From Planctomycetaceae bacterium (lineage in GTDB: Bacteria > Planctomycetota > Planctomycetia > Pirellulales > Pirellulaceae), in NCBI GenBank assembly GCA_002862205.1, contig PKCN01000007.1, forward strand, positions 1 to 59,986: 59,986 nucleotides of DNA, in the 5' to 3' direction. The position numbers and the translations under genes were made by a program. The notes beneath the pieces are model-generated. The model ran no database searches, was not told the origin of the DNA, and saw only the letters and a program-made list of their open reading frames with translations. Positions 25,498-35,498 of this stretch are shown here, piece by piece (position 1 is the first letter of the stretch; every line of letters starts with the position of its first letter).

Positions 25498-26787
25498 TTA
25501 CCTTGTTAACTCATTCAAGTTCCCTGTGCTGCTTCCGAATGAATTTGTTTCAATATGAAGATGTTGGAGCATGGTGACATAGAGGTTGCTAAGCGGTTGA
25601 TTCTGATCACGGCGGAAGGCCAAGTGCTGACCATGCCTAAGGCCACCACCAGCCAGCAAGATGGGTAAATTTGTGTTGTCGTGGGTGTTGGAGTCTCCCA
25701 TGTTACTGCCGAACAGGATCATGGTGCGGTCCAGCAGACGATCTTCGTCTTCACGAGTCTCGGCAAGCTGTGAGAAAAGTTTGTGGAGCATCATCATCTG
25801 TTGATGGTCGGTGTCGATGAGCTGTTGCACTTTTACTTCCGATTGACCGTGGTGGCTGAGGTTGTGGTAGCCGTCGGTTGTGTTCTTTTCAGGGTGCAGT
25901 TTGAAGGGTGGAGTCGCGAAGGCATCGACCATCAGGGTCACGATGCGGGTAGAATCGGTCTCGAACGCAAGGCGAGCGATTGACAACATCAAGTCGAACT
26001 TTTCGAAGAACTGTTTCTGGTCGCGAATGTTGGGGGGCGGTTGTTCATCGGTTGTTGGTTTGGGCCGCAGTTCCCACTGGCCTGTCACATCCAGGCGTTG
26101 CTCAATCTCACGCACGGAAGTGAGATACTGGTCGAGCCGGGATTGGTCATCACGGCCGAGTGCTCGCCTGAATTGACGCGTGTCATCCAGCAGCGTGTCA
26201 AGGATGCTGGCTCGCTCATTGAGTTTGTACAACTGCCGTTTGACTGCCAACGGATCGCCCTGAACGAACATCTTGCGGAACAGAGTCGATGCACTATCTT
26301 CGGCGGGCAACAGTACGCCGTCGCGAGTCCAAGACAGACTACGGTTTGCCTTGTCTATGTTCACGCCCAGATTGAGCGTAGGAAATCGTGTTACCGGACC
26401 CAATCGTTGGGCGGCGAGTTGATCGAGCGAGATCGTGTTGCGAAAGCCGCTTTTGGTTGGTCCGCGAGCCGCCGTAAGAAAACAGTTTTCCGTGCTGTGT
26501 CCGCCATCGACATCCGGATGGGAGAGTCCGCTGATCACCGTGAAATCATCGCGGAACTCGGCAAGATCCTGCAGGTAGGGTGAGAGTTGATAGTCACGCC
26601 CGGGTGTTTCCGGAAAGAACTGTTTCGGCAGGACACCCAGGTTGTTCGAGATCAACAGCATCCGCCGTGGGGTGGGCGACTCATTATCCCTGGCCGACAC
26701 CGGGTGTACACTCTCCAGAAAAGGCAACGCAAGCGTGACTCCTGTTCCGCGAAGAAAACGACGGCGAGTGAGTGTGCGAGGTATCAT
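25498..26787 (-). CDS. DUF1552 family exported protein (Tat signal)
   Basis: 429 residues from the ATG at 26787, which overlaps the stop of the upstream DUF1592 gene by ATGA. A longer frame to 26871 lies inside that gene and is not needed. The N-terminus MIPRTLTRRRFLRGTG then hydrophobic VTLALPFLE is a twin-arginine signal. The body has PRRMLLISNNLGVLP, DFTVISGLSHPDVDGGHS and DRTMILFGSNMGDSNTHDNTNLPILLAGGG, all characteristic of DUF1552, which is related to the alkaline-phosphatase/DUF1501 superfamily. In planctomycetes this gene nearly always follows a DUF1592-type cytochrome-like gene. A role in exported redox or polymer degradation is suspected for the pair but not established. Confidence 0.9.
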   Translation of the reverse strand: MIPRTLTRRRFLRGTGVTLALPFLESVHPVSARDNESPTPRRMLLISNNLGVLPKQFFPETPGRDYQLSPYLQDLAEFRDDFTVISGLSHPDVDGGHSTENCFLTAARGPTKSGFRNTISLDQLAAQRLGPVTRFPTLNLGVNIDKANRSLSWTRDGVLLPAEDSASTLFRKMFVQGDPLAVKRQLYKLNERASILDTLLDDTRQFRRALGRDDQSRLDQYLTSVREIEQRLDVTGQWELRPKPTTDEQPPPNIRDQKQFFEKFDLMLSIARLAFETDSTRIVTLMVDAFATPPFKLHPEKNTTDGYHNLSHHGQSEVKVQQLIDTDHQQMMMLHKLFSQLAETREDEDRLLDRTMILFGSNMGDSNTHDNTNLPILLAGGGLRHGQHLAFRRDQNQPLSNLYVTMLQHLHIETNSFGSSTGNLNELTR

Positions 26788-29417
26788 CGGCAACCATCCT
26801 TTCCAAGAAAAATCCGGCTCTGCACGAGTGAGTGAATGAGATCGCGTACTCGATATCCGTCCGATTCGCACGCATCGAGTATTGACTCAATCTCCGCACG
26901 ATCCGAGAACCGGACCGGTGTTCCGGTTGAATAAAGCGTGAACTGGTGCAGAAGATTGCCAGCCAGTTGGCGGGTGTTGCTTGCCAGCAAGGCCTTGAGT
27001 TTATGAATGTCTCGGAATCGGCGACCGTCCAGTAGTTGGCCGCTGGCGTCGACGGGCTCGGCAAGCGTGTAGGCGAAGTCGTGGCCGGCGCGGTCGATGC
27101 CGGTGACCGGTACTGTATTTTCAAAATGCTTTTCAGTGCCTCGATAACGTATTCGCCAGCCGCCCAGGACATCGAAGTTTTCTAGAGCGAAGCCGATAGG
27201 GTCGAACCTCGCGTGGCAACCGGCACAAGAGTCGGATTTTGTGTGCAGAGCCAACAGTTCACGAATGGTCCTCGCTCCGCGAATATCCGGTTCCACCGCC
27301 GGGATGCTGGTGGGAGGCGGCGGTGGCGGTTGTCCGAGCAAACGTTCCATGATCCACGCGCCCCGGATGACTGGCGAGGTTGATGTGCCATTGGCGGTCA
27401 CCTTCATGATCGCGGCTTGGGTCAGCAGGCCACCGTATGGGCTGTCGTCGGGCAACAAGACTTTTTGCAATTGGGATCCGCTCAGCGGATCCAGTGCGTA
27501 ATGCAGCGCGAGACGATCATTGGCGTAAACAAAGTCGGCATCGACTAATACACCCGCTGAGAGATTGTCGCGAATCATCGCCGTGAAAAAGGCGCGAGTT
27601 TCGCGTTCCATCGACTCGACCAGGTAATCATCAAATCGGTACTCGGGATGCAGGCGAATATCGGCTTCGTCGCGTCGAATATTGCGCAGATCGAGCCAGT
27701 AGTCGGTGAAGTTCTCGACGAATCGATCGAAGCTGGGACTGCTGATAAGCCGATCAGTTTCACGGCGAAGTGTGTCAGCATCGCGTAGCTGTCCTGCAGT
27801 GGCCAGTTCCATCAAGGCAGGGTCCGGCCGCGTGTTTGCCAGGAAATGCGATAGCCGAGAGGCAATCGCATATTGATCGATATTTCCAGTCGCTGGATCA
27901 GACGGTTCGCGCAGATAGAGGAAGTGGCTGGAACAGAGAAATGTTTTGTAACCGGCAAGCATTGCTTCGGAAAACGGGCTTCCCTGCTTCAGACGTCGCT
28001 CAATGAGCTGCTCGAAACGAACAAGTGCTTGCTCGGGGATGGGCTCGCGCGCGGCTAGGTTGACGAAACGCCGCAACAGTCGGCCCGCGTCATCGATCGG
28101 ATTCTTGGAAGTGACCTCGAGTCCGATATCGTCGAACAACACTCGGTGTGAAGGTGGAGGCCACGACTCCGGTGGAAGTGGACCTTCGATTTCCAACCAC
28201 TGAAAAGCAACACCCGGCTGGCCGCCTTCAGGAAATGGTGGATAGCGATATGTTGGCGGGCCGCCGTTGACGTTGCGAGCCAGCGGCACTGGAAGACCAA
28301 GCAGGCTGTACTCGAATGTCTCTGTGGGGAGTAACTGAATGGTCGTCTCATAGATCGCTGTTTTGGGCTGAATGTCCATGATTCCACCGGTGCCCCGTAC
28401 ATCACCGGAGACATCCGGTCCGGACGGCTTGCGTGCTCGGAAGGTCATCGGCAATGGCTTGGTTGCCGGCTGGAGTTGATGTCCGTCTGTTTGCATGACC
28501 GCCCGCGCGGAAAAGCGGACTCTATATTCCCCCGGAAACTTGGCCACGAAGCCGCGTGGATATCCGAAGTAGGGCCAGTGAGCAGATCGGAATAGCGCTA
28601 GTTCCAGTGTGGAATCGTCTTTGAGAGTTTCCAGTTCTTTCGCGTCGACTGCCTTGTTATCTTTGGCGAAGAACATCGCCTTCGGTCCTCCAAAGGTATT
28701 CTTGGGCGTAAACAGCCTGATTCCCACGGCGCGATACTTTGTGACCAGAGGTGGCTTGGGTCCGTCGGCCATTGCTTGTTTCAACGCGGCTTCAGCAGCG
28801 TCAAGATATGCAGCCAACTGCACGCGTGACATGTCGAGCGCCGTGGCGGTCTTGTTGAACCGGTGGCCAACTCGATCTTCCGGCAGCATGTCTCGAATAT
28901 CGAGAAGTGGTAATTTCAGGACATCTCGCAGGTTCTGTTCGTACTCTTCCCGCGTCAGTCTTCGCAACGGCCCGCGACCGTTTGTAATGAGATCAACGCC
29001 ATCGGCTTTTGCGATCGCATCGTTTAGAGCTTTGAGCAGTGTTTGACGATTGGAATCTGACAGCATTGTGGGATCAGGCGGCATCTCGCCGGCGTCGATG
29101 CGGTCGTGAATCAGAATCCAACGATCACGCAGCTCCCGGTCGTCGAGCGTAAATCCCAGCGAAGCAAGATCGAGTCCACCTTCTGCCGATTCGCCGTCAT
29201 GACAGTCGAGGCAGGTCTGTCGGATCAGCGTACCCAGTGGCTTAGGGATCTCCGCACCCAGTGGCTCGGGGATCTCCGCACCCAGTGGCTCAGGAACCTC
29301 CGCACCGGCTGAACTCGCTGTGCAGAGGAACAGTAAGAGGAATACGGCGCACGCGGATCTCATGGGTCGAACGAAAAACCGCCTTTGTTGAGCGGTCGCT
29401 GTCTCCGTGTTTGTCAT
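26784..29417 (-). CDS. DUF1592/DUF1588/DUF1587/DUF1585 planctomycete cytochrome-like protein
   Basis: 877 residues. A signal peptide is seen at about 18-39 ([20 protein letters not shown]), followed by three copies of an 8-residue unit (AE-[VI]-PEPLG). A cytochrome c-type heme site CLDCH lies at 69-73. [18 protein letters not shown] starts the DUF1587 module, the DUF1592 and DUF1588 regions follow (FLYLREPSD; the region around [23 protein letters not shown]), and [21 protein letters not shown] carries a second CxxCH. The DUF1585 end is [16 protein letters not shown]. Length and domain order are normal for this planctomycete family. It forms an overlapping pair with the DUF1552 gene. The protein is probably periplasmic with covalent heme; its substrate is unknown. 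Confidence 0.92.
   Translation of the reverse strand: [877 protein letters not shown]
29230..29301 (-). repeat. 24-bp tandem repeat, 3 copies, inside the DUF1592 gene
   Basis: Copies at 29230-29253, 29254-29277 and 29278-29301 encode the octapeptide repeat between the signal peptide and the first heme domain. The unit is eight codons, so the frame is kept; the copies differ by 2-4 bases. Confidence 0.9.
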
Positions 29418-30963
29418 GCGAATAACTCCCCGATGGGTGGGCCAATGTCTGTGATAGGAACGGGGGGACGCCGTCGCGCAGGTTCTTGTGGTAGTCGATG
29501 CTTCCTGGGGTGGAAAGCCGCGGGTGAACCACCATGGTATCTGGTGTACTAACCAATCTTAGCAGAACGATTCGGGAATTTGCGATTCACAACATTGTGG
29601 CTTTACCCATCGAGTGAGTCTGGAAATCCTCGTCGAAATATTCCAAGTCCTTGCTCTTTGAGTGCAGCCAACCCGTGGTTGAGAGGCCACCTGAGGAGCG
29701 GTGCTGGCTTGTCGAACGGACAAAGCACGCCCCAGAAATCCTCGTCGAACCGGTTTTCTTGAGGCAGTTTGGAGTAAGCCGTTTCTGTCCAGTAGCTTGC
29801 GTTGAGTGTGTTGTTCTAGATGTCCAAAGAATGATGAGGATTCGAAATTAGACATCAGGTAAGGCGGCCACTTCCGTTCATTAATGTGTTGGGCTGCACG
29901 AAACAGTTGAGCTGAGTATGGAATCAAGGTTGTCTCTGGCCACCGGACGAAGCATCAGTGAGGGAACATTGGAACAACGTGAAATACTTGCGATTGAATC
30001 GATCCGATAGGGGACAAGAGGAATACAGGCACTGAAAAAATCTCACTCCGAATTCCCTGGGTTACCTATCGCTACCGGGCGATAGAAAGGCACTCACTGC
30101 TCGGATAGCGCCGTTCGAGGCAGACAGCCCTGTCACCCGGTTCGGGGCCATCGCCATCCCGATTGTTTTGTCAATCGATGACATATCCGCCTTCGTCAAT
30201 TCCATTCTGGCCGAAGGGGTAGATCAATATTCCGTTGGGGATCATTTTGGTTTTGGACGTTTTTCCACTGCGAAACCAATCGGAAACCAGAGAATCAAAC
30301 GTGCGGTTCCCGAGACAGTGATGGTCGATGGAAGGGCGATAATTGCCTTTCAGTTTATGAAAATGCTTGGATTGAATTCAGACTTTTGAAGAGACTATTC
30401 TTCCACCTTTGATGGTTCTGAATACAGTCAATCGGCCTCGAGAACGAAGTCGTAAATGAGCTTGAGATTGGACCAGATCGCACCTGGTCTTTTCGCTGAT
30501 CTTTGCGACGGTCTCCTGCTCCATTTTCAGCAATTTGCGTTACTTGGGATTGTGTTCACGTCTGCTGGCAAAAATCATGAGACCGTTGCGTGAATCCGTC
30601 TTTGGGAAGAATCCTCAATCCAACATCTGTGTTTCGATCTTGCCATGAATTCCATTTGCTTGCTAATATCCGAGCTTGGATGCAAGGTTTATTTTTGCTT
30701 GTGGATGAGCCTGGCAGGGGGCAGATGAGTAGGGCATGCCTTCCGTGAGTTGGGCTACTGGCTTGTGTTTCGTTTTATCTGCCATCACCGGCTTGGTTGA
30801 AATAGGCCTTGAAATGGCTGCCTGAATCGGATGCAGGACAGGGTACAACAGAACCCTACTGCCTTGCTCCCATCGTTGAGATGCCAAAGCCAATCTCTGA
30901 ACGCTAATTGTTGTATTCGAATCAATAACAGAATTGCCAAATGTCGTCCAAGGTTGTGCCAAC
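29418..30963. other. Long gene-poor region with a degenerate tRNA-flank repeat
   Basis: About 1.5 kb with no gene I can support. A 73-codon plus-strand frame from TTG at 30168 to 30389 (starting SIDDISAFVNSILAEG) is the most protein-like stretch, possibly a gene fragment. A copy of the tRNA-Arg flank repeat lies at 29671-29755. The region looks like old, decayed accessory DNA. Confidence 0.5.
29671..29755. repeat. Degenerate copy of the tRNA-Arg flank repeat (family R2)
   Basis: Shares 'GGTTGAGAG', 'GCGGTGCT', 'AAGCACGCCC' and a final 'TCGAACC' in the same order and near-equal spacing with 39825-39945 and with the DNA next to the tRNA-Arg gene at 42515-42635. Divergence is considerable, so this copy is old. 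Confidence 0.5.
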
Positions 30964-31680
30964 ATGTCTGTGACTCGTCAAGTCATTCACGTAGCCATCG
31001 GTTATCCCGGCAGACTTGTTGCTTACGGGGTCATGGCATTCGTGTTGGGACAGATGCTTTACGCTGCTGTATTGGACCAGGGTTGGGAGATCATTGGTCA
31101 GGAGGATGGGCTAGTTGAACGGACGCAAGCGGCTCTGGCGATGTTTGGAGCAGTTGCTTTCTTTGTCGCTGCTAAGAAATCAAGCTATGGTAAAGCAGGC
31201 TTGGTACTGTGCGGATCGTTGGCCGGATATGCTGCTGCACGTGAGTGTGATCAGTGGTTAGAAGCTCACCTGTTCAACGATGCTTACAAGTACTTGATCG
31301 GTTTGCCATTGCTGGCCATCACATTTGTGGTTGGCTGGAAACATCGCCGAACTGCACTGGCTGACTCGATTCCTTTGGCTCGTACTCCTGCGATCACGAT
31401 GTTTGGTATCGCGGGAATCTATTTGTGCGCGGTTTGCCAAGTCTTTGACCGGCCGGAATTTTGGGCCGGAATTGCCGATCACGAGAATGTGTTAGCAATC
31501 AAAACGCTGGTAGAGGAGTTTGCAGAGATCTTTGGTTACCTGTTGATTGCTTTCGCTGGCGTGGAAGCTGTCACGGATGCCTGGACGCGGTATTCCTTCA
31601 GGAATGATCCATCCCTCTGGGACAGTGGTTTTTCCCAGGAGGAATCGCAGACCTCAGACCCTGAGATCACTTCTGGCTAG
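30964..31680 (+). CDS. Multi-pass membrane protein of unknown function
   Basis: 238 residues from ATG at 30964 (MSVTRQVIHVAIGYPGRLVAYGVMAFVLG); ten more residues are possible upstream. About six hydrophobic segments are visible, including LVAYGVMAFVLGQMLYAAVL, TQAALAMFGAVAFFVAA, AGLVLCGSLAGYAAA, YLIGLPLLAITFVVGW and AITMFGIAGIYLCAVCQVF. The last holds a Cys-x-x-Cys-like pattern (LCAVC). There is a Glu-rich stretch (VEEFAEIFGYLL) in the last segment. The C-terminal tail is acidic. No known family was recognised. A 17-bp duplication follows six bases after the stop. Confidence 0.72.
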   Translation: MSVTRQVIHVAIGYPGRLVAYGVMAFVLGQMLYAAVLDQGWEIIGQEDGLVERTQAALAMFGAVAFFVAAKKSSYGKAGLVLCGSLAGYAAARECDQWLEAHLFNDAYKYLIGLPLLAITFVVGWKHRRTALADSIPLARTPAITMFGIAGIYLCAVCQVFDRPEFWAGIADHENVLAIKTLVEEFAEIFGYLLIAFAGVEAVTDAWTRYSFRNDPSLWDSGFSQEESQTSDPEITSG

Positions 31681-31685
31681 TTCTG

Positions 31686-31719
31686 GAATGATTGCCAGCA
31701 ATGAATGATTGCCAGTATT
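31686..31719. repeat. 17-bp tandem duplication after a stop codon
   Basis: GAATGATTGCCAGCAAT then GAATGATTGCCAGTATT, starting six bases after the membrane-protein gene. Confidence 0.85.
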
Positions 31720-31768
31720 CACAAGGGCTTCATCGCGGATTCAAATCGGATCACTCTGTGATTATTTG

Positions 31769-31990
31769 CTAGCGTTCATGATTGGGGAGCGAGGATCGCG
31801 GTGTTTTGACAGGTTTTCCCGGCAGCCACGTGGTTGAGATGTCCACCATGACTTGTCGGGTGCGTTGATCATCGTGACTCAACTGCCCTGATTCATCTTG
31901 AATTGCGAAACCTGTTTCCGTAGTCTCCGATGGCTTGAGACTACGTGAATGGATCATATCCCTGTAGCCAATAAACATTTCCTGTGCCAT
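31769..31990 (-). CDS. Possible small protein divergent from the next gene
   Basis: 73 residues from ATG at 31990, whose start overlaps the start of the plus-strand gene at 31989 (shared CATG). The sequence MAQEMFIGYRDMIHSRSLKP and the polar remainder (SGQLSHDDQRTRQVMVDIST) read like a small soluble protein, but no family or ribosome binding site is visible. The overlapping divergent starts are unusual and could equally mean that the frame is accidental. Confidence 0.28.
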   Translation of the reverse strand: MAQEMFIGYRDMIHSRSLKPSETTETGFAIQDESGQLSHDDQRTRQVMVDISTTWLPGKPVKTPRSSLPNHER

Positions 31991-34064
31991 GACGACCACT
32001 TCGTTACCTGTGACCTCAAACAACGAACCGGCGACTGCTCCGCTGAAAGTGAACGTGTTAAAAACTCTGGGACATGGGCGTGCTGCGCGGGCTCAGGCAG
32101 TCGAAGCGTTTATGCCAGACGGTACGGTGATCCGTTGTGTGGAAAAGGTATTCGCACCGGGTCTGTTGACTCGAATCATTTACCGTCTTTCGTTTCAGTC
32201 TCCCTTTGCCTATCAAAGCAATCGTGATGCCATTCTGGCCTGCTTTTATCGGCGACGAGTAGCAGCAGCTGTGTTGGCCAATTCCAACATTGACGCGAAG
32301 ATTGCCCGACCTCTCTACATTCGATTTGATGAGGATTCCAAGGCGTGGGTTTTGGCAGCGGAGTGGATTCAGGGCCGGGGTATCAAGCCTGCTCCTGCTG
32401 ATGCGGCTGGGGTGCGAAGACGATTCTTGTGGTCCCGTGCAAAGCAGCAAACAACGGAACCCGCAGAGATTGATACGCTGGTTTCGACCATGCATGAGCT
32501 AGAGGCCATGCTGGACGTATGTGGATTGGTTGGTTCTGGTTGGCAGGTTGCCCCACGTGCATTAGTTTCGACGGCGAATCTGCTTCGAGTGGATGGGCGC
32601 TACACGATCATCGATCTGGAATCAGGAATTCCGGCGGTACTGGTTCCCCATTACCTGCTTGGAGGTTTCGTTCGTGCAGAACTCCCGCCATTTGACGATT
32701 TGGATGCTGGCAAGCTTCGGCAGTGGCAACAGGATCACCAGCGAGAGCTTACCTTTCGTATTGGTCCGGAGGCGGCGATTGATTTTGGGCAGGATGTTCA
32801 AAACCTGGTGGATCACACCCGCTGTTGGAAGGAATCAGAACTAGCATTCTTTCGACGGCCATGGCGCTTACTTCGCCGCGGTGGGATGCATGCGTATCAG
32901 AAGGAATGTATGAGGCGTTGGCAACAAAGCGGTACAGTCGACGCAGATACCAGCAAGGTACTGCCCCAAAAACCAATCCTAACGCGATTACTTTGGTATG
33001 TGGGTCTGTTGCCCTCTGTTGTGGGACGGTGTTGTTCTCGAGTTCTGGGAAATCGTGATTATCGACATGCAGTTAAACGGTGCATGACAGACCGTGCGAT
33101 ACGCGATGCTCATTGGAAACAATTGATTGACCGTCATCAGGAACGTTGGGTTGATGCAGGACGTTGCAGGTCGCAGGCAAGGTTGTCAAAAACCCGATTC
33201 CTGATGCATGCTGCTCTAGGCAGGGTCACTCCCGTGGGTCTTCATCGATTCCTGACGGACTCGATTCAAAGGCGGGATCATGCGGTCGGCTTCATGTTGC
33301 TGTTACTGAGTCCTCGATATCAATCATGGTTTGGACAGAGCCGGGTAGAAGCTTCCATCGAGCGTTGGGAGCAGGCCGGTCGAATCAGTGATTTTGAGGC
33401 AGAACAATTGCGTTCCGATTTGTCAGGCAGCGAAGTGCGCGCGTACACACGGGGATTTGGTATGCATCTAGCTCTCAAAGCCTTGGGGCCATTGATCGTG
33501 CCGATGAAATTCGGAGGGTTGGCTGCATTCATTGCGAGTGGGAATCCGTGGTTTCTGCTGCCGCTGATTTTTACACCACTTCTGCGGACGATCGTGACAT
33601 TGGTCAATTGGTGGACCACTCGGCATGAGCACATTCCCCATGGCGAGGCTTTCGTGATGGGCTTGCTGCCGACACTTGGATCGTTGGCCTTTCCATTGCA
33701 GATGTTTTCTGCCAGACCGCACCTCTCAACCTTCATGATTCGTGATGGAGCATCGAAGTTGGGCCAGCGCGTCCCTGTTTATGGAGGAGGCGATTCACGC
33801 ACTGAAATCGCGTTGATCCGTAGCACGGACTGGGTCGTAGCAATGATGGAAGTCCTGTCGCGAATCACTCAGCACTTTTGGCCGGTCAAGACCAGAACGG
33901 TGGATAGCCAGTCGATCAAAAGTGTCCAACTGAAACGAAGTCGTTGGGGACGTTGGATCGATCATAAGACAGCAGAGCACATGGCGCGGTCGGTCGAGGT
34001 GGAAACGCAAATACCCGCAAAAATGTCCAATGGTGTGTCTACCCAGAAGAAAATGGTTTCTTGA
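31989..34064 (+). CDS. Large protein with a degenerate kinase-like N-terminus and membrane segments
   Basis: 691 residues. Residues ~25-240 show the outline of an atypical kinase of the LPS-kinase/aminoglycoside-phosphotransferase type: a loop LGHGRAARAQAV, a hinge WVLAAEWIQGRGIKP, and ALVSTANLLRVDGRYTIIDLESG. The last matches the catalytic-loop/metal-binding 'xNLL...IDxE' layout, but the usual His/Asp before the Asn is replaced by Ser-Thr, so catalysis is doubtful. The middle is basic and helical. Around residues 490-590 are hydrophobic segments (LALKALGPLIVPMKFGGLAAFIASGNPWFLLPLIFTPLL), so the protein is probably membrane-bound. Family not recognised with certainty. No gene follows within 1.4 kb. 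Confidence 0.7.
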   Translation: MTTTSLPVTSNNEPATAPLKVNVLKTLGHGRAARAQAVEAFMPDGTVIRCVEKVFAPGLLTRIIYRLSFQSPFAYQSNRDAILACFYRRRVAAAVLANSNIDAKIARPLYIRFDEDSKAWVLAAEWIQGRGIKPAPADAAGVRRRFLWSRAKQQTTEPAEIDTLVSTMHELEAMLDVCGLVGSGWQVAPRALVSTANLLRVDGRYTIIDLESGIPAVLVPHYLLGGFVRAELPPFDDLDAGKLRQWQQDHQRELTFRIGPEAAIDFGQDVQNLVDHTRCWKESELAFFRRPWRLLRRGGMHAYQKECMRRWQQSGTVDADTSKVLPQKPILTRLLWYVGLLPSVVGRCCSRVLGNRDYRHAVKRCMTDRAIRDAHWKQLIDRHQERWVDAGRCRSQARLSKTRFLMHAALGRVTPVGLHRFLTDSIQRRDHAVGFMLLLLSPRYQSWFGQSRVEASIERWEQAGRISDFEAEQLRSDLSGSEVRAYTRGFGMHLALKALGPLIVPMKFGGLAAFIASGNPWFLLPLIFTPLLRTIVTLVNWWTTRHEHIPHGEAFVMGLLPTLGSLAFPLQMFSARPHLSTFMIRDGASKLGQRVPVYGGGDSRTEIALIRSTDWVVAMMEVLSRITQHFWPVKTRTVDSQSIKSVQLKRSRWGRWIDHKTAEHMARSVEVETQIPAKMSNGVSTQKKMVS

Positions 34065-35498
34065 GAGGGAGTCGTGGTGCAGGCTTGTTGCGCTCCACGT
34101 TATTTCAGACTGGACAATCGATTCCACGGAAACAGCGTGGCTTCAAGTGCAAACTTGTCGCAGAGAAGCAAAGGCTTCAAGCCCAGCGAGCTGTTGGCGT
34201 GATCAGTGGATATTGTCGCAAGCGTCATTCAGCTGCATGTGGGTGTGCTCAATTCACTGCATGCCTCGAAGTTACCCTGTCCTCGTGCGGAACGAGCGGC
34301 TTACCATCTGTCACCGCGCGGGCCCGCGTGCATCATGTCGGATCTGGTAAAGAATCGAGGGTACTCCGCATCGATCCCCAACAAATCACGAGTCTGCAAC
34401 ACCCATACCCACAGGTCGCCGCTCACCTGTCTGCAATACGGGTGCGATGGCTACAGCACCGGTGCGATGTCTGCAGCCGATACTTCTTTTGTTCGCCGGG
34501 AATGGGAATCATGATATTTCTGATGAACACACCCTTGTAGATGATATTCGCACTGGCGGCTTCTGTTTCTCCGGGGCAAATCAACAACAATCCGAGCAGT
34601 GATGGCAACCCGATGAGTACCGGTGAATCTTATCAGCCTATCATTCACTATCGTGGTTATGATGCAGCAACATAGTTGTGACCTGTCCCCACGGACGAGC
34701 AGCATTGTTCGTAATCTCTGGAGCTAACGCCACCAAAAAGCCACCTCGCTAACTTAGACGGTCAAACTCAAGCGAGAGTCAGGGCGCTTAGGGGATGGAG
34801 TTCTAAAAATGAGGGTCATCTGCCACTTTGCAGCAAAGCCTTCGATAATGAAGGGAACTACGGCAAGCTCCTGTTCAAGTGGGAAGATAAGACGAACATC
34901 AGGTCATAAAAAGTACTCAGTGCTACTTCTCCAGCAAATTGTGGTCTTTCATTTACGATCTGGAAAGATACTCGTGCACGCGGAAAAAGATGTCGTATTG
35001 CCTGGTGCTAAACGCATGGACCTGAACCCTCTGCAACCAGAGGGCTGTGAATAGTGATGATCGCGGGGATCTTCACTTTGGTCCTCATGACGGCCAGACC
35101 ATGTATCTCAGAGCGATCGATGGTGCGTCTTTGCTGTTCCTCCCTATTGAGGATGCTGCCCCCAATAGCTTGCAAAATGACTTGCAAAACTGAATCGAAC
35201 GCAAAACACTTTGAAAATCAGGTCTTTGAACTCGAGATTTTTCGGCGGCTTTTTGGCCAATTTTATACGTTATGTTAATCGCTTGTTTTGTGGGTGGGAG
35301 AGAAAGAGAGACTGTGGAGTTCGGGCGGCTTGATTGAAGTTATCGTGTTGGAAGATTCGCCGTAGGTAAAGTCTTCAATTGAGCGTGAGACATCAAATGT
35401 TCGTGCGATTTGTGCTCAGCGTTCTGGGCTGACTTTCTCACTCTGTCCCAGACTAAGCGGATGCATGATGAATCAATAATCGACAAGCGAGCTCCACG
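34065..35498. other. Long gene-poor region with a degenerate R1 repeat
   Basis: About 1.4 kb, AT-richer towards the end, with no convincing gene on either strand. It carries the degenerate R1 copy near 34725-34800, a short duplication at 35169-35193 (CTTGCAAAA twice) and another around 34437-34476 (GGTGCGATG twice). Like 29.4-31 kb it looks decayed. Confidence 0.5.
34725..34800. repeat. Degenerate R1 repeat copy A
   Basis: Shares ACCAAAAAGCCACCTCGC-TAACTTAG with the two other R1 copies and, further on, 'GAGAGTCAG' and 'GGAGTTC' in the same order. The most diverged copy. Confidence 0.5.

Noticed and set aside
29559-29927. Minus-strand frame across the R2 repeat copy
   Set aside because: It only translates the repeat and its flanks, with no protein features.
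30168-30389. Small plus-strand gene of 73 codons
   Set aside because: TTG start, no ribosome binding site, no family features, and decayed surroundings; kept only as a remark on the gap.
34809-35054. Small plus-strand gene in the gap after the large membrane protein
   Set aside because: The translation is Ser/Lys-rich and unlike a folded protein, with no coupling to a neighbour.
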